Shown here: positions 12,001 to 22,800 of the stretch, one piece after another
Numbering within the stretch: the first letter of the stretch is position 1
How the letters are laid out: every line of letters starts with the position of its first letter
Source: Dysidea avara
Taxonomy: Eukaryota; Porifera; Demospongiae; Dictyoceratida; Dysideidae
Direction of reading: 5' to 3'
Assembly (NCBI RefSeq): GCF_963678975.1
Contig: NC_089274.1
Coordinates: 24,141,133-24,205,132 of the forward strand
Length of the DNA: 64,000 nucleotides
Program-made: the position numbers and the translations under genes
Notes under the pieces: model-generated
Seen by the model: the letters and a program-made list of their open reading frames with translations, nothing else
What the model was told of the DNA's origin: nothing
The model's database searches: none

Positions 12001-15000
12001 ATTGTACGTACTGTGGTATCCAAAAAGGCACCAGTCAGGCTGAAGTGACGTCTAACAGTGAAAAAATCATAGCCTTAGTGGTGTCGAGTTACGCTTGTCT
12101 GAAGGCAGGCAGGCAGTTAAGTCAGTCAGTAGAAAATTCTGCTAAATGATTTTTTTTTTTTAAATTCCGTAGCAACTTATCGGAAGCATATTTGGCCACT
12201 TTATAAATACTTTTGTACCTCACCAATGCTGACAAAGCACCATGAAGGTATTGTGAGGCTGGTTTTAGGGTGATATTTTTGGCCAGAAAGGTCCAAACCT
12301 TCATGATCCTTAATATACAGTACTATTGTATAGGAGTGAACAGTATTCGTTAATATCATGTCACGGTATTTCAATTATAAACAAGTACACAGAAAAATTT
12401 GGAATTTTCAACTAGAGTAGGGACCATGCACATCGATAAAAAGTTCTGAAACAAGTTGGAGTAGTCCATGATATTAAATCACAGTAAAACAATAAGAAGT
12501 ATTAAACCCCAGTGCGTGGGAGTATCAAAGCGCCGTGCTGGGTTATAACTACCATACAGCTAGACAGAGCGGCGCTGCTACTGTACGATATATTAGTTAT
12601 CACCCAGTGATAACTAACTTATCACCCTGTTGCGGAGCCACTCAGTCTCTTTCGTGACATCATATTAACCGCGAATGGCATTGTTTACCGATGGAACAAA
12701 GAGCCAAATAAGGAAATATTGATACAAAACACACCAATACAGCACTTAAAACTACCTAAATCTTACAAGAAAACTGTTAATCCTTTACAACAATAACACT
12801 ACAAGTTACCAATACGATAGTTCACAAATGTCAAGAATAGTACGTGACGATTTTCGCTCCAGCAATCACTTCCAACGGTCACTATGGTGAAGAACTAACT
12901 TCCTCTAGCTTCATCGTTCTATCTTGGACTATGGTAGCCACTTGTTGGTCTTTATTTTTTTCTTGCACACCACTATACCAATTTCTGATGAAGGCGAATC
13001 GTACCTGGAACCACTGCTTCATAACACCGCCCTTCGCTACAGTTTGTAGGCAGTATGTAAGGTCTCTCTTGTGGCTACGAAGTAGAATCTCCACACAATT
13101 CGGACGAAATCTTGAGCACAGTGACAGGAACTCAAACCGGAACTTAATTTACTATCCGTAAACTTCTGCGCACTTCCGCACACTGGGATATAAAACAGTT
13201 ATATCCCGTATACTCGGATGATATCATTGTTATTACACTCGTCCTTGGCTCCGCCTTGCACTCGTGTAATAACAATGATATCACCCTCGTACCGGGATAT
13301 AACTATAACTTATATCCCTACTGTTCATTTCCATTATGGTATCTTGAGAACAGTAGGGATATAACACTTCTTATTGTTTTACTGTGATTTAATATCGTGC
13401 ACTACTCCAGCTTGTTTCAGAACTTTTTATCGATGTGCTATGGTCCCTACTCTAGTTGAAAATTCCAAAAAAAATTTGTGTACTTGTTTGTTAATTTTTT
13501 TTATAAATAATTACTATGACTAGTGAACCCATGCATACCGCATCTGAAACGGAGCCGCACGCCCCAATTATCGTCTGAAAAGTGAAGTATCCATTACACT
13601 TTGTTGTCAGCTATGTTCAACCCGTTATGCAGCATTTCGAATCAAGAACTGTTCGAAAAGCACCTCTGCAATCCACGCATACCGAAAGAAGGAAATGGTA
13701 CTGCGCGCCCTAGTTATATCAATTACCGTCTGAAAAGTGAAGTATCCATTATGCTTCGTTGTCAGCTATGTTCAACCTGCTACACAACAGTACAGTACAA
13801 ATCAAGAACTGTTTGAAAAGCACCTCTGCTATTAAAATAGCCACTATGACAAATATGGATGATTTCCATTACACGGAAGGGAAGCCATCACGTGCTATTG
13901 CCAAATCGACACTTTTCGCTGTCAGCAAAGTTGAATGGGACACAAAGGAGGACACTGGTAAGTCCATGAAGAATGCATTGTATGTACTGCGGTATGCCTA
14001 AAGGCACCTGTCAGGCCAAAGCAACGTGGAACAGTGAAAAAATCAAGCCCATAGCCTTAGCCATTATCGAGTTGCGCTTGTCTGAAGGCATCAGTCAGTT
14101 ACTTACTCAGTCAGTAAAAAATTCCATTAAATAAATTATTTTAAAAATTCCGTAGCAACTTGTTGAAAGTGTTTCAGGTCAATCTGAAAGCTTGTTTGGA
14201 CTTAGTTTTACCTAACCAATACTGCCTCATTGTCGCCAGGGAAAATTGAGGCTGTGTTTTTGGGTTATGTTATCCTGTGGGCCACACCTACTCCTTTGTG
14301 GTCCCTACTATACAGTACTATCGTACTTAGGGCCACCCACAGGGGGGGGAAACTGGGGCATTTTTCCCCGGGCCCCAACCTGAAAGGGGCCCCAGGAGGC
14401 CCCATGAAGGGCCCTTGAATACCTGTTTAAAAGATCGATATACTCTAATAGAGCAGTAAGATCTAAATACTCTAATAGAGTAGTCACAGTATTCTTCAGA
14501 GGAGCAGTGTAGCAAGTTTATAAATAAGGAGATATGCTTATAAATAAGGAGATATGGTTGGTGAGGGTTTTTTTTGTTTGTTTTTTTGGCCTCCAACTTA
14601 CAGCTTGGGTGAAGTTATGATCCAGAATGGAAACCTCCTTGCACCTGGGGCCCCATTTTAACTCTTCCCTGGGCCCCTTAATTTCTCTGGGCGGCCCTGA
14701 TCGTACTGTATGATATTGCGGTGTTACTAAATTCTAAATTCAAACTAAATATTTATAAGCTTCCATCGCATCAATAGCCTCATTGTAGACTACGCAGTGC
14801 TTACTCTTCAAATGGGAAACGAATTGGAGATGTTAGCCAACAAACTCTTGACAGAAGTGACAAGTAGCACTCCCATATTCGACTGGTCTCCATTAGCACC
14901 TTTCCATGCTATGCTCTTTGCTCCACTCTTGCTAACAAGTTCTGCCTAATACTATTTGAATAATTAGAAAACTGGTAATTTCCAGTATTCTTGGTATGTC

Positions 15001-16309
15001 AGTACATGGGTTAAATATTTAATTATTCGGTTTGAAAAATATATTGCACATCAGTATATTGCCCAACCCTACTATTGTACTGTTTGATGTCAGTACACAG
15101 TATTAACAAGTTAAATATTCCGTTTGAAAAATATACTGTGCAACAACTAAATATCAGTATATTGTTCACCCCTACTATCGTACTACATGATATAAAATAT
15201 TCATCCTATATGGTAATCAATAACTAACACACATTAGTTTTATAATATACAATCAATTATTTGGCATGGCTCTGCATAAACACATTTCCTTTATGTAGGC
15301 ACGTGTATACACCTATATCTGCATACAGCAAACACTATCCTGAAAAGTAGTTGTGGCTCTGCATATCCTACAGACAAAAACATACCATACTGAGAAACAG
15401 GCGTGGATCCGCATTTGCCTACAGGCAGCAACCAATAAGCCATAAGATTGTATAGTTGAGAGTAATATGCAAAAGTTCCACTAGTCTCATCCTCCTTTGG
15501 GCAGGTGCTTATTGTGTACTTACGATTGTAATCTAAACACATTGTGGTGAAAGAAACTGGGCTGCTGGTTGATCTGCTTGACCCAAACAAAAATGTGACC
15601 TGGTTGACTCTACCAATTTCAACCCTGGTTTGCATCATCAATTAATTTTTCAACAGTGTAAATACATGTGAAATATCCATAAAAAAAACAAGTGACCAGA
15701 AACACAATAATTAACTGTCCTTAACCTTACTTGTGATTTCTTTCCCATCAATTTAGATACAGCTTAATATGTTTTATTAATTTAGCGTTTTGTATTCATC
15801 TTTTAAATGTACTTATTATTCACTTCAATAGAAAATTGAGTCCTGTTGTGTTACCAAAAGAATCTTTAGCAAGTCTTGATACTCTCGTATCATCCATTAA
15901 GGACAGTACAGGCAATACTCCTACTATGATGAGGGACGAAGAAGCAGAGATGATTCTCCAGAAGGAAGACTGGTCTCATCACGGATGGTACTTGTGGAAG
16001 ATGGTAGAGCAAGAGAGACGGCAACTAGAGGAAGAGAATAGGAAATTAACAAGAACTGTTTTTGAGCTACAACGAAGACTTGATGAAAACACAGAAAGGA
16101 AAAAACCAATAGTGACTGACTTTAACAGTTTAGCTAGTGAATTACAGAAAATGATGACACTATTTTCTACAGTTGAGATAGATACAACAAATAAAGAGAA
16201 GATAGTTCATAATGAGGTATGTGAAGATAGTGATTGCAAGAAGGAGGAGGAGGAGGTTATACTTCACTGGAATAATAAACCAGATGACCAGAGTAATAGT
16301 TTACATTAA
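2..16309 (+). CDS. TXNDC11: TXNDC11-like thioredoxin-domain protein, 5'-partial, interrupted by introns
   Basis: ER thioredoxin-domain protein; the vertebrate relative is a membrane disulfide-handling protein involved in ER degradation and DUOX maturation (family knowledge). Exons seen: 2-121 (end of first thioredoxin-like domain, ...ILGYFAYGKVAINYQ), 8210-8384 (YYVGTYDQF...VLGYFDF), 9666-10621 (VVTNPTVAGAIGLPYPPS; long middle domain), 10810-10922 (second thioredoxin domain, active site DWCGHC, Cys codons at 10840 and 10849), 10973-11053 (RIDNDRNDLLPCHQV, FPSIVLYLRN) and 15832-16309 (LPKESLASLDTLVSSIKDS, then a Glu/Arg-rich coiled coil and an acidic tail). Junction phases agree: 0 at 121/8210, 1 at 8384/9666, 0 at 10621/10810, 2 at 10922/10973 and 11053/15832. 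Possible extra intron 10295-10460: it has GT..AG ends, but removing it breaks frame, so I kept a continuous exon. Introns 122-8209 and 11054-15831 are swollen by transposons. The start lies upstream of the window. Confidence 0.87.
736..758. repeat. Poly-G/C homopolymer tract
   Basis: A run of about 23 G within the 5' non-coding part of the transposon, upstream of the ATG at 976. Length in the assembly is uncertain because such tracts are error-prone. Confidence 0.9.
976..5677 (+). CDS. Transposon-borne multi-exon protein with SANT/Myb-like N-terminus (frameshifted)
   Basis: Predicted exons with GT-AG introns: 976-1333, 1381-2378, 2429-2590, 3161-3247, 3303-3588, 3694-4125, 4176-4319, 4367-about 4530 (frame break inside), 4586-4767, 4821-5185, 5238-5677 (frame break inside). 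Phases agree at the other junctions. N-terminus: a SANT/Myb-like segment (TVAWSDIELLSLVQFL ... KFWDDAGIFI) suggesting DNA binding. Exon 2: a low-complexity Ser/Val/Pro/Leu repeat. Middle: TSLLRKLAALNPDAHWWIKG, then Cys/His-containing text. C-terminus: SVVDAERMFNPKLSTFM, then STDDVECFFSMMRDSIG, faintly like the C-terminal part of P-element/THAP9-type transposases, and a basic tail. Two frame breaks: after SDISRR near 4455 (in-frame TGA before KDIIDRLRP), and at 5541, where a TGA precedes EGPHPDFDKEPRKK in another frame. They imply a recently inactivated copy or sequence errors. Likely a transposase or accessory protein (inference from the TIRs). ATG at 976 is in good context. Confidence 0.6.
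1530..1900 (+). repeat. Coding minisatellite (Val-Pro-Pro-Val/Leu-Pro-Thr repeats)
   Basis: A degenerate tandem repeat, unit roughly 27-36 bp, containing CAGTACTTGCCTACAGTATC-like text, about a dozen copies. It stays in frame within exon 2 of the transposon gene, encoding SSVPPVQCLPTV-type units that vary in length by whole codons. It also creates open frames on other strands and frames that are shadows. Confidence 0.8.
3043..3080. repeat. Short palindrome with GAACTCTTG end
   Basis: AAAGTTCATATTTTTT facing TTATTATGAACTCTTG, a minimal copy of the dispersed GAGTTCATAATA palindrome family also seen at 16464-16612, 25447-25486, 29975-29993 and 35148. It lies in an intron of the transposon gene. 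Confidence 0.5.
5684..5926 (-). CDS. Small antisense ORF at the 3' end of the transposon (hypothetical)
   Basis: An 80-codon open frame starting with ATG (MAASNVRGNVEESRDGNDPS), convergent with the main transposon gene and ending just past that gene's stop. Composition is mixed and protein-like, with no low complexity. It could be the first exon of a second transposon gene or a chance frame. No family recognised. Confidence 0.2.
   Translation of the reverse strand: MAASNVRGNVEESRDGNDPSDVHCDGVYFTSKASRYSDISARITDDEVPVCVLTTVGDKFLYIIPGFDILEVELLHIKVY
6335..6786. other. Intronic sequence, no gene seen
   Basis: About 450 bp of AT-rich TXNDC11 intron between the 5.92-kb transposon and the next TIR element. 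I see no supported exon; open frames here are short and without homology that I recognise. Confidence 0.6.
6787..7511. mobile_element. 725-bp TIR element with TA flanks and a HIRAN-like coding fragment
   Basis: The left end is TA then CCGTATAAGCAGAAATTTTG at 6787; the right end read in reverse is CTGTATAAGCAGAAATTTTG from 7511, followed by TA. Subterminal TTTGGCGA words recur on both sides (6826-6848 and 7430-7485), with tandem ACATTCGCCATTCGC copies near 7380-7430. Inside, on the plus strand at about 7125-7245, is a fragment reading MEDDNLFDPYAVAITEKG and NIPRKISAFCSLFLE, resembling HIRAN-like domains (DNLFDPYAVAV ... IPRKIS). Probably a non-autonomous element that captured coding sequence. 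Confidence 0.7.
7601..8071. mobile_element. 471-bp TIR element with TA flanks (subterminal TTTCGTGG words)
   Basis: The left end, after TA, is CCGTAAGCGTATTAAATTTC at 7601; the right end in reverse is CCATAAGTGTAGAAATTTTC from 8071, followed by TA. Both ends continue with TTCGTGG words (four or more copies). No coding frame. It shares terminal CCGTA and TA flanks with the two elements just upstream, but has its own subterminal word. It lies in the TXNDC11 intron about 140 bp before the exon at 8210. Confidence 0.7.
8655..8680. repeat. Poly-T tract
   Basis: A run of about 24 T in the TXNDC11 intron (8385-9665). Possibly the tail of a minus-strand retroposed piece; no body recognised. Confidence 0.6.
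9080..9360 (-). repeat. REP-A copy 1 (dispersed repeat with conserved exon-like ORF)
   Basis: A minus-strand copy of a repeat also found at 11.65, 13.5, 25.5 and 37.8 kb. The shared open frame reads DNFHYKGKPSRATAKSTPFAVSKDEW and ends at a splice-donor-like GACACTGGTAAGTCC. The adjacent 9104-9141 palindrome (GAATGCATTGTACAT / ATACAATGCATTC) is part of this copy. It lies in a TXNDC11 intron. Confidence 0.65.
11163..11620. repeat. Foldback repeat with CTGCAGATACACTA ends
   Basis: CTATACCTGCAGATACACTA (about 11471) faces TAGTGTATCTGTAGGTGTAG (about 11553) around a short loop. A related foldback recurs at 37660-37780. It lies in the last TXNDC11 intron. Confidence 0.5.
11650..12320 (+). repeat. 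REP-A copy 2
   Basis: Same family as 13490-14329: ATGACTAATGACCCCAGGCA start, exon-like frame NPVTMENLGDSHYVGKPSR, donor-like ACACAGGTATGTCC, then the AATTCCGTAGCAACTTAT and ATACAGTACTATTGTA tail. Diverged from the other copies by point changes and small indels. Confidence 0.7.
12373..13490. mobile_element. About 1.1-kb long-TIR foldback element
   Basis: Inverted arms of about 120-130 bp: the left arm (about 12373-12505) includes ACTAGAGTAGGGACCATGCA and ATCGATAAAAAGTTCTGAAA; the right arm (about 13365-13490) is its reverse complement with few changes. Inside, at 13219-13285, is a second hairpin, GATATCATTGTTATTACAC facing GTGTAATAACAATGATATC. It sits between REP-A copies 2 and 3 and shares the TAGGGACC terminal motif with them. 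No credible coding frame. Confidence 0.6.
13490..14329 (+). repeat. REP-A copy 3 (near full length)
   Basis: About 840 bp. Order: AT-rich start, ATGACTAGTGAACCCATGCA, then direct sub-repeats containing CGTCTGAAAAGTGAAGTATC (13572 and 13728), the exon-like frame DDFHYTEGKPSRAIAKSTLF with donor-like GGACACTGGTAAGTCC (13953), AATTCCGTAGCAACTTGTTG, and a terminal GGTCCCTACTATACAGTACT. A hAT-like element is inserted immediately after (14338). Confidence 0.7.
14338..14699. mobile_element. 362-bp hAT-like non-autonomous element, 8-bp target duplication
   Basis: Ends are TAGGGCCACCCACAGG (left) and CAGGGCCGCCCAGAG (right, reverse complement), with internal GC-rich runs of GGGGCCCC. Flanked by a perfect 8-bp duplication ATCGTACT at 14330-14337 and 14700-14707, splitting the tail of REP-A copy 3. 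It contains ATACTCTAATAGAGCAGT and a second TACTCTAATAGAGTAGTCA, members of a dispersed short motif family. Confidence 0.8.
14985..15185 (+). repeat. Tandem duplication of about 120 bp
   Basis: Two adjacent copies of text with GTCAGTACA, GTTAAATATT, CGGTTTGAAAAATATA and ATCAGTATATTG, each ending in CCCAACCCTACTATTGTACT-like sequence. AT-rich, non-coding, in the last TXNDC11 intron. Confidence 0.5.
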
Positions 16310-16463
16310 AGTGGTGTTATTTTGTAACAATGATTCTAAAAATATGATTCCCAGATATAGAGTGGTTATTTTTATGTGGACGTACTAAAAGTGCATGAGG
16401 GGTTGCTTACTTACTGGCTATTAATTTCATGCTGAAGTGTAGATAGCTACTAGCATATGTAAG

Positions 16464-16612
16464 AGTTCATAAAATTTGTATGGGGGAGAGCCTTTCGTCT
16501 AAGAGAAGCCTGAGGTGTTACTTGCAGCATAGATAATCTATGCTTGCAGCAGTGCCTTTGCTGAATGCACTCCAGTTAGACACTCTTCCCCATACAAATA
16601 TTATGAACTCGG
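16464..16612. repeat. Foldback MITE, GAGTTCATAA ends
   Basis: GAGTTCATAAAATTTGTATG at 16464 faces CATACAAATATTATGAACTC ending at 16612, with a hairpin-rich centre (GCATAGATAATCTATGC). About 150 bp, between the TXNDC11 stop and the CARD gene start. It belongs to the dispersed GAGTTCATAATA family. Confidence 0.65.
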
Positions 16613-16846
16613 AATGAATTTCTGCAGCTTGGCACAAATAGGAGCCATGGTCACTGCATACCGCCCATGCTAGCTATTAAAGTTGTGCATACCCGCCCTC
16701 GGCATACCGGTATGTTCTGAACATTTCGAAATATTATAAGATCGGTTCTCTATAATACACACAATAGTGCTCGCAAAAAGATGTGCTCACTATTAAAAGA
16801 TCCAGATCATGTGATCTGATAACAGGGCGTACGGTGGCTTAAGGAG

Positions 16847-19800
16847 ATGGCTGAAAGCGATTCAGTAAAAACTTCCAAGGAAGATGTGTTCAAAGAATTT
16901 TATATTAAACTTCTAAAAATATTGCCGACGAGTAAATTAGCGTCCCAGTTGTATTCTCACAAGTTACTGTCTAGCGATCACAAGACTAAAATCGATGGAT
17001 TGAGCCAGGATAGTGACAAAGCGGCGTATTTCCTTGACAAAGTGATCAAGCCTGGTCTAGAGGTCGGCTACAATGAATTGTTTGATGAAACGTTGAGACT
17101 AATGGAGACCAGTGATGATTCTGTTGTTGTGTTTGTGGCAGAAGACATCAAGCGGTGTACAATCGGTGGGGCATCACGTGAAACTCAACCAACAGGTATG
17201 TAAAGACATCGACACCTTTGAAAATCAGAGACGTGCAACTAAACACTTTCGCGGATTAGCCCACGCTGCCCACCTGACTTATGAAAGCCATCTTGAAACT
17301 CTGGATCTCTATTCTCTATATTGCATACGCCAAAGGGGTGATATGATTGAAACATATAATTATAAGACACTTAAACGATATTATGACTTGGACCCATCTA
17401 CATTTTTTACGTTAAACCAGGGGCCATTCTCTTAAGCTTTTTGAAGCAAGATCAAGATTACTTGATAGGCAGAACTTTTTAACAAATAGAATAGTCAATC
17501 TATGGAACTCCTTACCTGACTTTATCATTTCAGCACCAACAGTTGCAACCTTCAAGCTGCGCTTTGGATAATTTTTGGAAGCAATCTAGATACGGGCACC
17601 TTCAAAGGCCTGCGGCCCAGCCTGGCAATTTAGCATTGCCTGGGCATCTACAAGCCCATTAAATAATAATGTAGTATACTCCGGTAAGGCCACTCCAAAT
17701 AAATTTTCTGTTTCCCGTCCTGGACTCAAGCATATTTACATGCGGGTGGGCGGTCCATTTCCATTATTTCATTATAAGATTGGCAGCTTTTCAAGCCAGT
17801 ATTTGCCTGGTACAACCATAAAAAGCTGCACAAAAGCATGCTTAGGCTTGTTCCTTCCTTTTTAAATTGCAAAAATAACACAAACGTGAAGTTTGTGCTG
17901 ACTTGATAGCACTGCTGACACGTGAGCTTTATTGAGCCTGCCAGTATGCAAGAATAACCGGGAAATAATAGAAGAATACGGAATAATGGAATATTTAGAG
18001 CTGACAGTAACCAGATGCGGGCGGTGAACGGGAAACAGAGAATTTATTTGGAGTGGCCTAATATAAAGCTGAAGGGTAATGGTAAAACCAGGAACGGATA
18101 AATGGGAAACGAGAAATAGAGAAATGGGTGGAAATGGAATTCCTTTGCTACAGAACATTTGTAATTGAAGGGGTAGCAGACCACAGATTTTCTCACGACT
18201 TTGGTGGCCGAAGTAGCGGTGACTGCTGTATTAGAGTGTTTTGCAACTCAATTGCTAAAAAAATCATAAGATAAGCATACAACTGTACTAACAGAATGGC
18301 AATTGTATAATATCTTGGTACAATATCAAATCTATCAATTAGATAAATTTCAGAGGAGTGCAGCTTATTTCATTATGAATGACTTTTCTCGATTTAGTAG
18401 TGTAACCAGCATGCTGGACCACCTAACCTGGCACAAAGAAGAAAATGTCTTAAGCTACTTATGCTTTTTGAATTGATTTATGGTCTTATTGAAGTCTCAT
18501 CAATTACTCCCTCATGTACTTGCGGTCACTCTCGTCGTCATGCTATCAGTCCATCAATTAGAACTGAAACATATTTACATTCTTTCTTGCCTTTTAATAG
18601 CAGTAAAATTATGGAATAATCTACCTCAATCACTAATGTTGTTGATGATTTTATGCAAGAGCTTGAACTCTACCTATATCCCTCGCACCCCCCTGTATGA
18701 TTATCTGTGTGTGTAAGAGGTTTTACACAGTAATTATAATAATAGTCAAATATCTGATGGTGGATAATGCATATTACCCTGGTGGTATCCTCGGTGGTAT
18801 CAGTAGCTTAAGTTGAAGTGACTGCTGTATCACAGTATTACAAGTTTAACGTCATGATGAGCTTCTGAGAATTTTAATACAGTGGTATACATGCCAGCCT
18901 GGGTCCTTAATGTCATAATAGTGGTAGTGCATTTGCTAGCTGACTATAATTAGAGCAGTCACTTTAGCTTGAGCCACTGATACTGCCAGGATGATCTGCA
19001 TTAAATCCACCATCAGAAATTTTACCCCAAGACATTATACAATTGCCATTCTGTTAGTGCAGTAACTACAGTTATATGCTTATGATTTTTTAGCAATTGA
19101 GTTGTAAAACACTTTAATACAGCAGTCACTGCTACTTTGGCCACCAAAGTCATGAGAAAACCTGTGGTCTGCTACCCCTTCAATTACAAATGAAGAGTGT
19201 TCTGCAGCAAAGGAATTCCATTTCCACCCATTTCTCGTTTCCCATTTCCTATTTCTCCGTTCCTGGTTTTACCACTACCCAAAGCTGAAGCCATCTGACC
19301 ATCTACAAAATGGAATGGTTAAAGCTTCATATACAAGCCATCATACAGTACAATTAGTCTCATCTCCCAGACCCTTCCCCAAGCTCACTTAATTTGGAGT
19401 GTCTATGTCCACCAGTATACTGGTGGATGTAAGAGCTACGTATCAGCTATTGACACCAATGTGGTATTCCCCGAGTATTCGACTTTAGGGCACGCGTCTA
19501 GTGCCCTGAACATTCGACTTTAGGGGACACGTCTAGTAGTTTCCCAAAGCATTCAACTTTAGGGGATGCGAAAAGTAGGGTTAGGGTCAGGGTCGGGTTC
19601 AGCTTTGGTTCCTTCTTCTCAAGCTTCTTCTTTAATAATATAGTACACCAGTTGCATTTATAATGTAGAAAACCAGAGGAGGTTGGTCATGCTTCATCAT
19701 CCTATGACGCGAAATTATGCAACCAAGCATTGTTCTATGTGTTAAGGCTTGTTTAGCAGCTAGGAAAGCAGTGCATTGTACTGAGAAGGCTTGTAATATA

Positions 19801-22800
19801 ACTGGGATGCTCCGGTCTGGATATACAATCCGTCCTTTAGAATATTAAGAGGTGGGAAGGTTGAATTAGTTCAACCCTTCCTTTGAGATCACGAGATGAA
19901 TGATGACGCATGACCAACCTCCTCTGGTAGAAAACAAAAGGAGTTTGTAGCTGGCAAGCAGTGGCTCAGTGGTAGGCCTCAGGACTCAAGAGTGTGGAGG
20001 GTCTGGGGGTCAGGGATCTCAGATTTTTTTTTCTCTTCGTTTTATAGTACCTTTTTGTCTAAGTTCTTTTTTTTTTTGGTTCACCGGTGGTAATAGCAAT
20101 GGCCTTTTAGATTATAAGTGCACTTTCCGATGCACGCTTATAATCTAAAATCGATAAGCGCGCTTGAGCAAGAGTCTGGGGGACGAGACAACAGTACGAT
20201 ACGGATAGTAGTACTGTATAGTAGGGACCACAATGGTGTAGGAGTGCCCATGAAAAAACACCCAAAAACCAACCTCAATTTTCCCTGACAATGATGAGGC
20301 AGTATTGGTTAAGTACAACCATAGGTATTATACGTAACATGGATTGGAAACACGCATATAAATGCATGTTAATAAATGTATCCTATCCTCGTTACGGTGC
20401 GCGAAATAAATTAGGTTATTACAGCTGAAGTATTTCGCTCTCTTGTAAGCTACTAAGTGGTGTTTGTCATTTACAGTGGGGAAAATTACCACCCACATTA
20501 ACTTGAGGCTAGCCTGATTAGACATATTGGCTCTTGGTGAACAGTAGGGTGGCAAAATTCTCATTGTTAAATCGAATTATGGTGTTACGGAACAGTTTTG
20601 TAATTTTCCTGAAGAAACTAAATGTTCAGCACCGCTTCTATTCTGTTACTTGCACCACTTATAACAGGTACAATGTAAATAGACTACTCAGATGTAGTTG
20701 TATTACTGTATAGCTCTACCGCTTCAATAAAACAAAGCCAAAACAGGTGCTACATTTTGTAAGTATTTTACCCTAACAGAGTAAGACTTCAGTTAAAGCT
20801 TTACTGTAATGTACCAAGTATTTAATAGGCAATTCAATTACGGCCATCACTAGTTGGTTAATAGCAGCGCTGCTGAGATATAAGCTGATGCTCACCTGCC
20901 ACTATCCACCTGTCGCCAATGGTATTTCCTCCGATATCAGCAAACACACCCGTGTTCTTGTTCAGTACACAATATAACACACCAACAATATAAAGGTAAC
21001 GTCTACACTACTACATAACCAAGAGAAAAGGCCTGTGAACAGGCTGTCAACATCTTTAAAACTAGTGCACCGTAACGAGGATAGACGAAATTATTTATGC
21101 GTATTTCCAATCCATGTTATGTATAATACCTATGGTAAAACTAAGCCCAAACCACAAGGGAGTGACACACAGGCACTCACTGTAGGTAGATCTGCGACCA
21201 CGGTCTACGTCAAAGGTCAAGGCCACCAAAATCGTGCCAAGTCAGTGGTCAAGGATAAAAGTTTCCAACCCACAATCGAAAAGTACTTAAATATTGTCGC
21301 TAAGTCACCGGTCAAAGATCGAAAAAGGCTCTTAGTCATAGGTCAAAGCGAAATTTCTGCCGGTCAAGACTTTGACCACAGTTGCAGATCTACCTACAGC
21401 GCGTACCTACGTGACACCCACTGAAACCATAGATTATCAAGAGAGGGGATAGAAAACTAATATTTACGGGTGCACTCCTCACCTACAGTTCCATTTACAC
21501 CTTTTTAAAACTCTCTTATAAACGTTTGTAGAGAAAAGTTGTTTTCTTCGAGGTGTACAGTAGCACAAGGCGACTTAGTAACTCAAAGCAGAGCCACCTA
21601 ATCATTGTTATTGAGGAGTATGCCTTACCACAAATTCACACTTCAAAGGGCATGAATCGTTTTGAAGTTGAACATGGTTTGTCGCTTTCAGTCCCGCCTT
21701 AGTCCCGCCTCCAGTAAGATGGGAATCACAAACATGACTAGTGTAGGCTTTTGTCCGTCTTTCATCAGTCTACCATTAGACGTCAATAATACAATTACTT
21801 TATATCCAGTACTGTTGTCGACTATGTAGTTCACCAAATTGCAGTACATGTTTGACTCTCAACCACTCAAATTTTGTAATGTCATTACATGATGCTGGGA
21901 ATTACACTAATTGATGGAGGGATCTTGGTAAATGCAATTTTTGATATAGTAATTGTTGGAAAGTATTACAAGATGTTCCAAAAAAGATAGAAAGTGTGTA
22001 TTTTTAGTCTTATTAATTACAGGCATGCCCTGGTGGGCGCCGCCATTACCAGGCTCGCTGCCCAGGCATCAGCAGTAATTGCACAGGCTCAGGCATAGCT
22101 AAGCCCCTGGAACCTATCGTGAAGTTTATCAAGCATATGCGCTTAAATAAGTTTGCAGCATCTAAATATGCTGCTCAGGAAAGTGTTTATAGGAAAAATT
22201 AACACCTCAATATGGTTTCATTGCATGAAGAAGGACGAAGACCAGCCTGATTAAAGATTAAAAAAAGACAAGGTGTAGAGGGCACGCACTAGTTTGAACC
22301 CAAAAGGCACATGCCACTGGTGAGGTTGGCTGGCTGGCAGGCAGACGAAAATTTGAGATCAGTGATTTTATAAAAAAAATTCTATATCTGGCAGTTTTCT
22401 TGTTTTTAATGCTGTATTTGATGTTAGATGTACTAGCATTATTCCATAAAGGTGATTTTCGTCACATACTGTAAGATGTCTCTAGGATGATTTTTAAAGG
22501 TGGCATTTTAGGCAGCATTTGTTTTGAGGGGATCCCTACTTAAACAGTACTACCGCACTGTTTGATAACACCATCACCCTTAAGCCTGATTAAATTTTTG
22601 TGCATATACATCAGGAATTGTTAATTTGTGCTAAATGTACAGCATTTAGACATCAGTATGCAGTAATTATTGACTGCAGTATGTTATGTTACAACACATG
22701 TATTGTCACAGCACTACTACCATCACTTGAAGTTGACCTCTACAAACCAAAACCAGTTGCTAAATTTTCTAAGAGTTTGAACATTGATTCAGCTTTTACC

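Noticed and set aside
19575-19600. Telomere-like repeat (GGGTTAGGGTCAGGG)
   Set aside because: Only one or two imperfect units, interior position.
21035-21424. 129-codon ORF
   Set aside because: It mostly translates a MITE (21155-21423) with TIRs; no conservation as protein expected.
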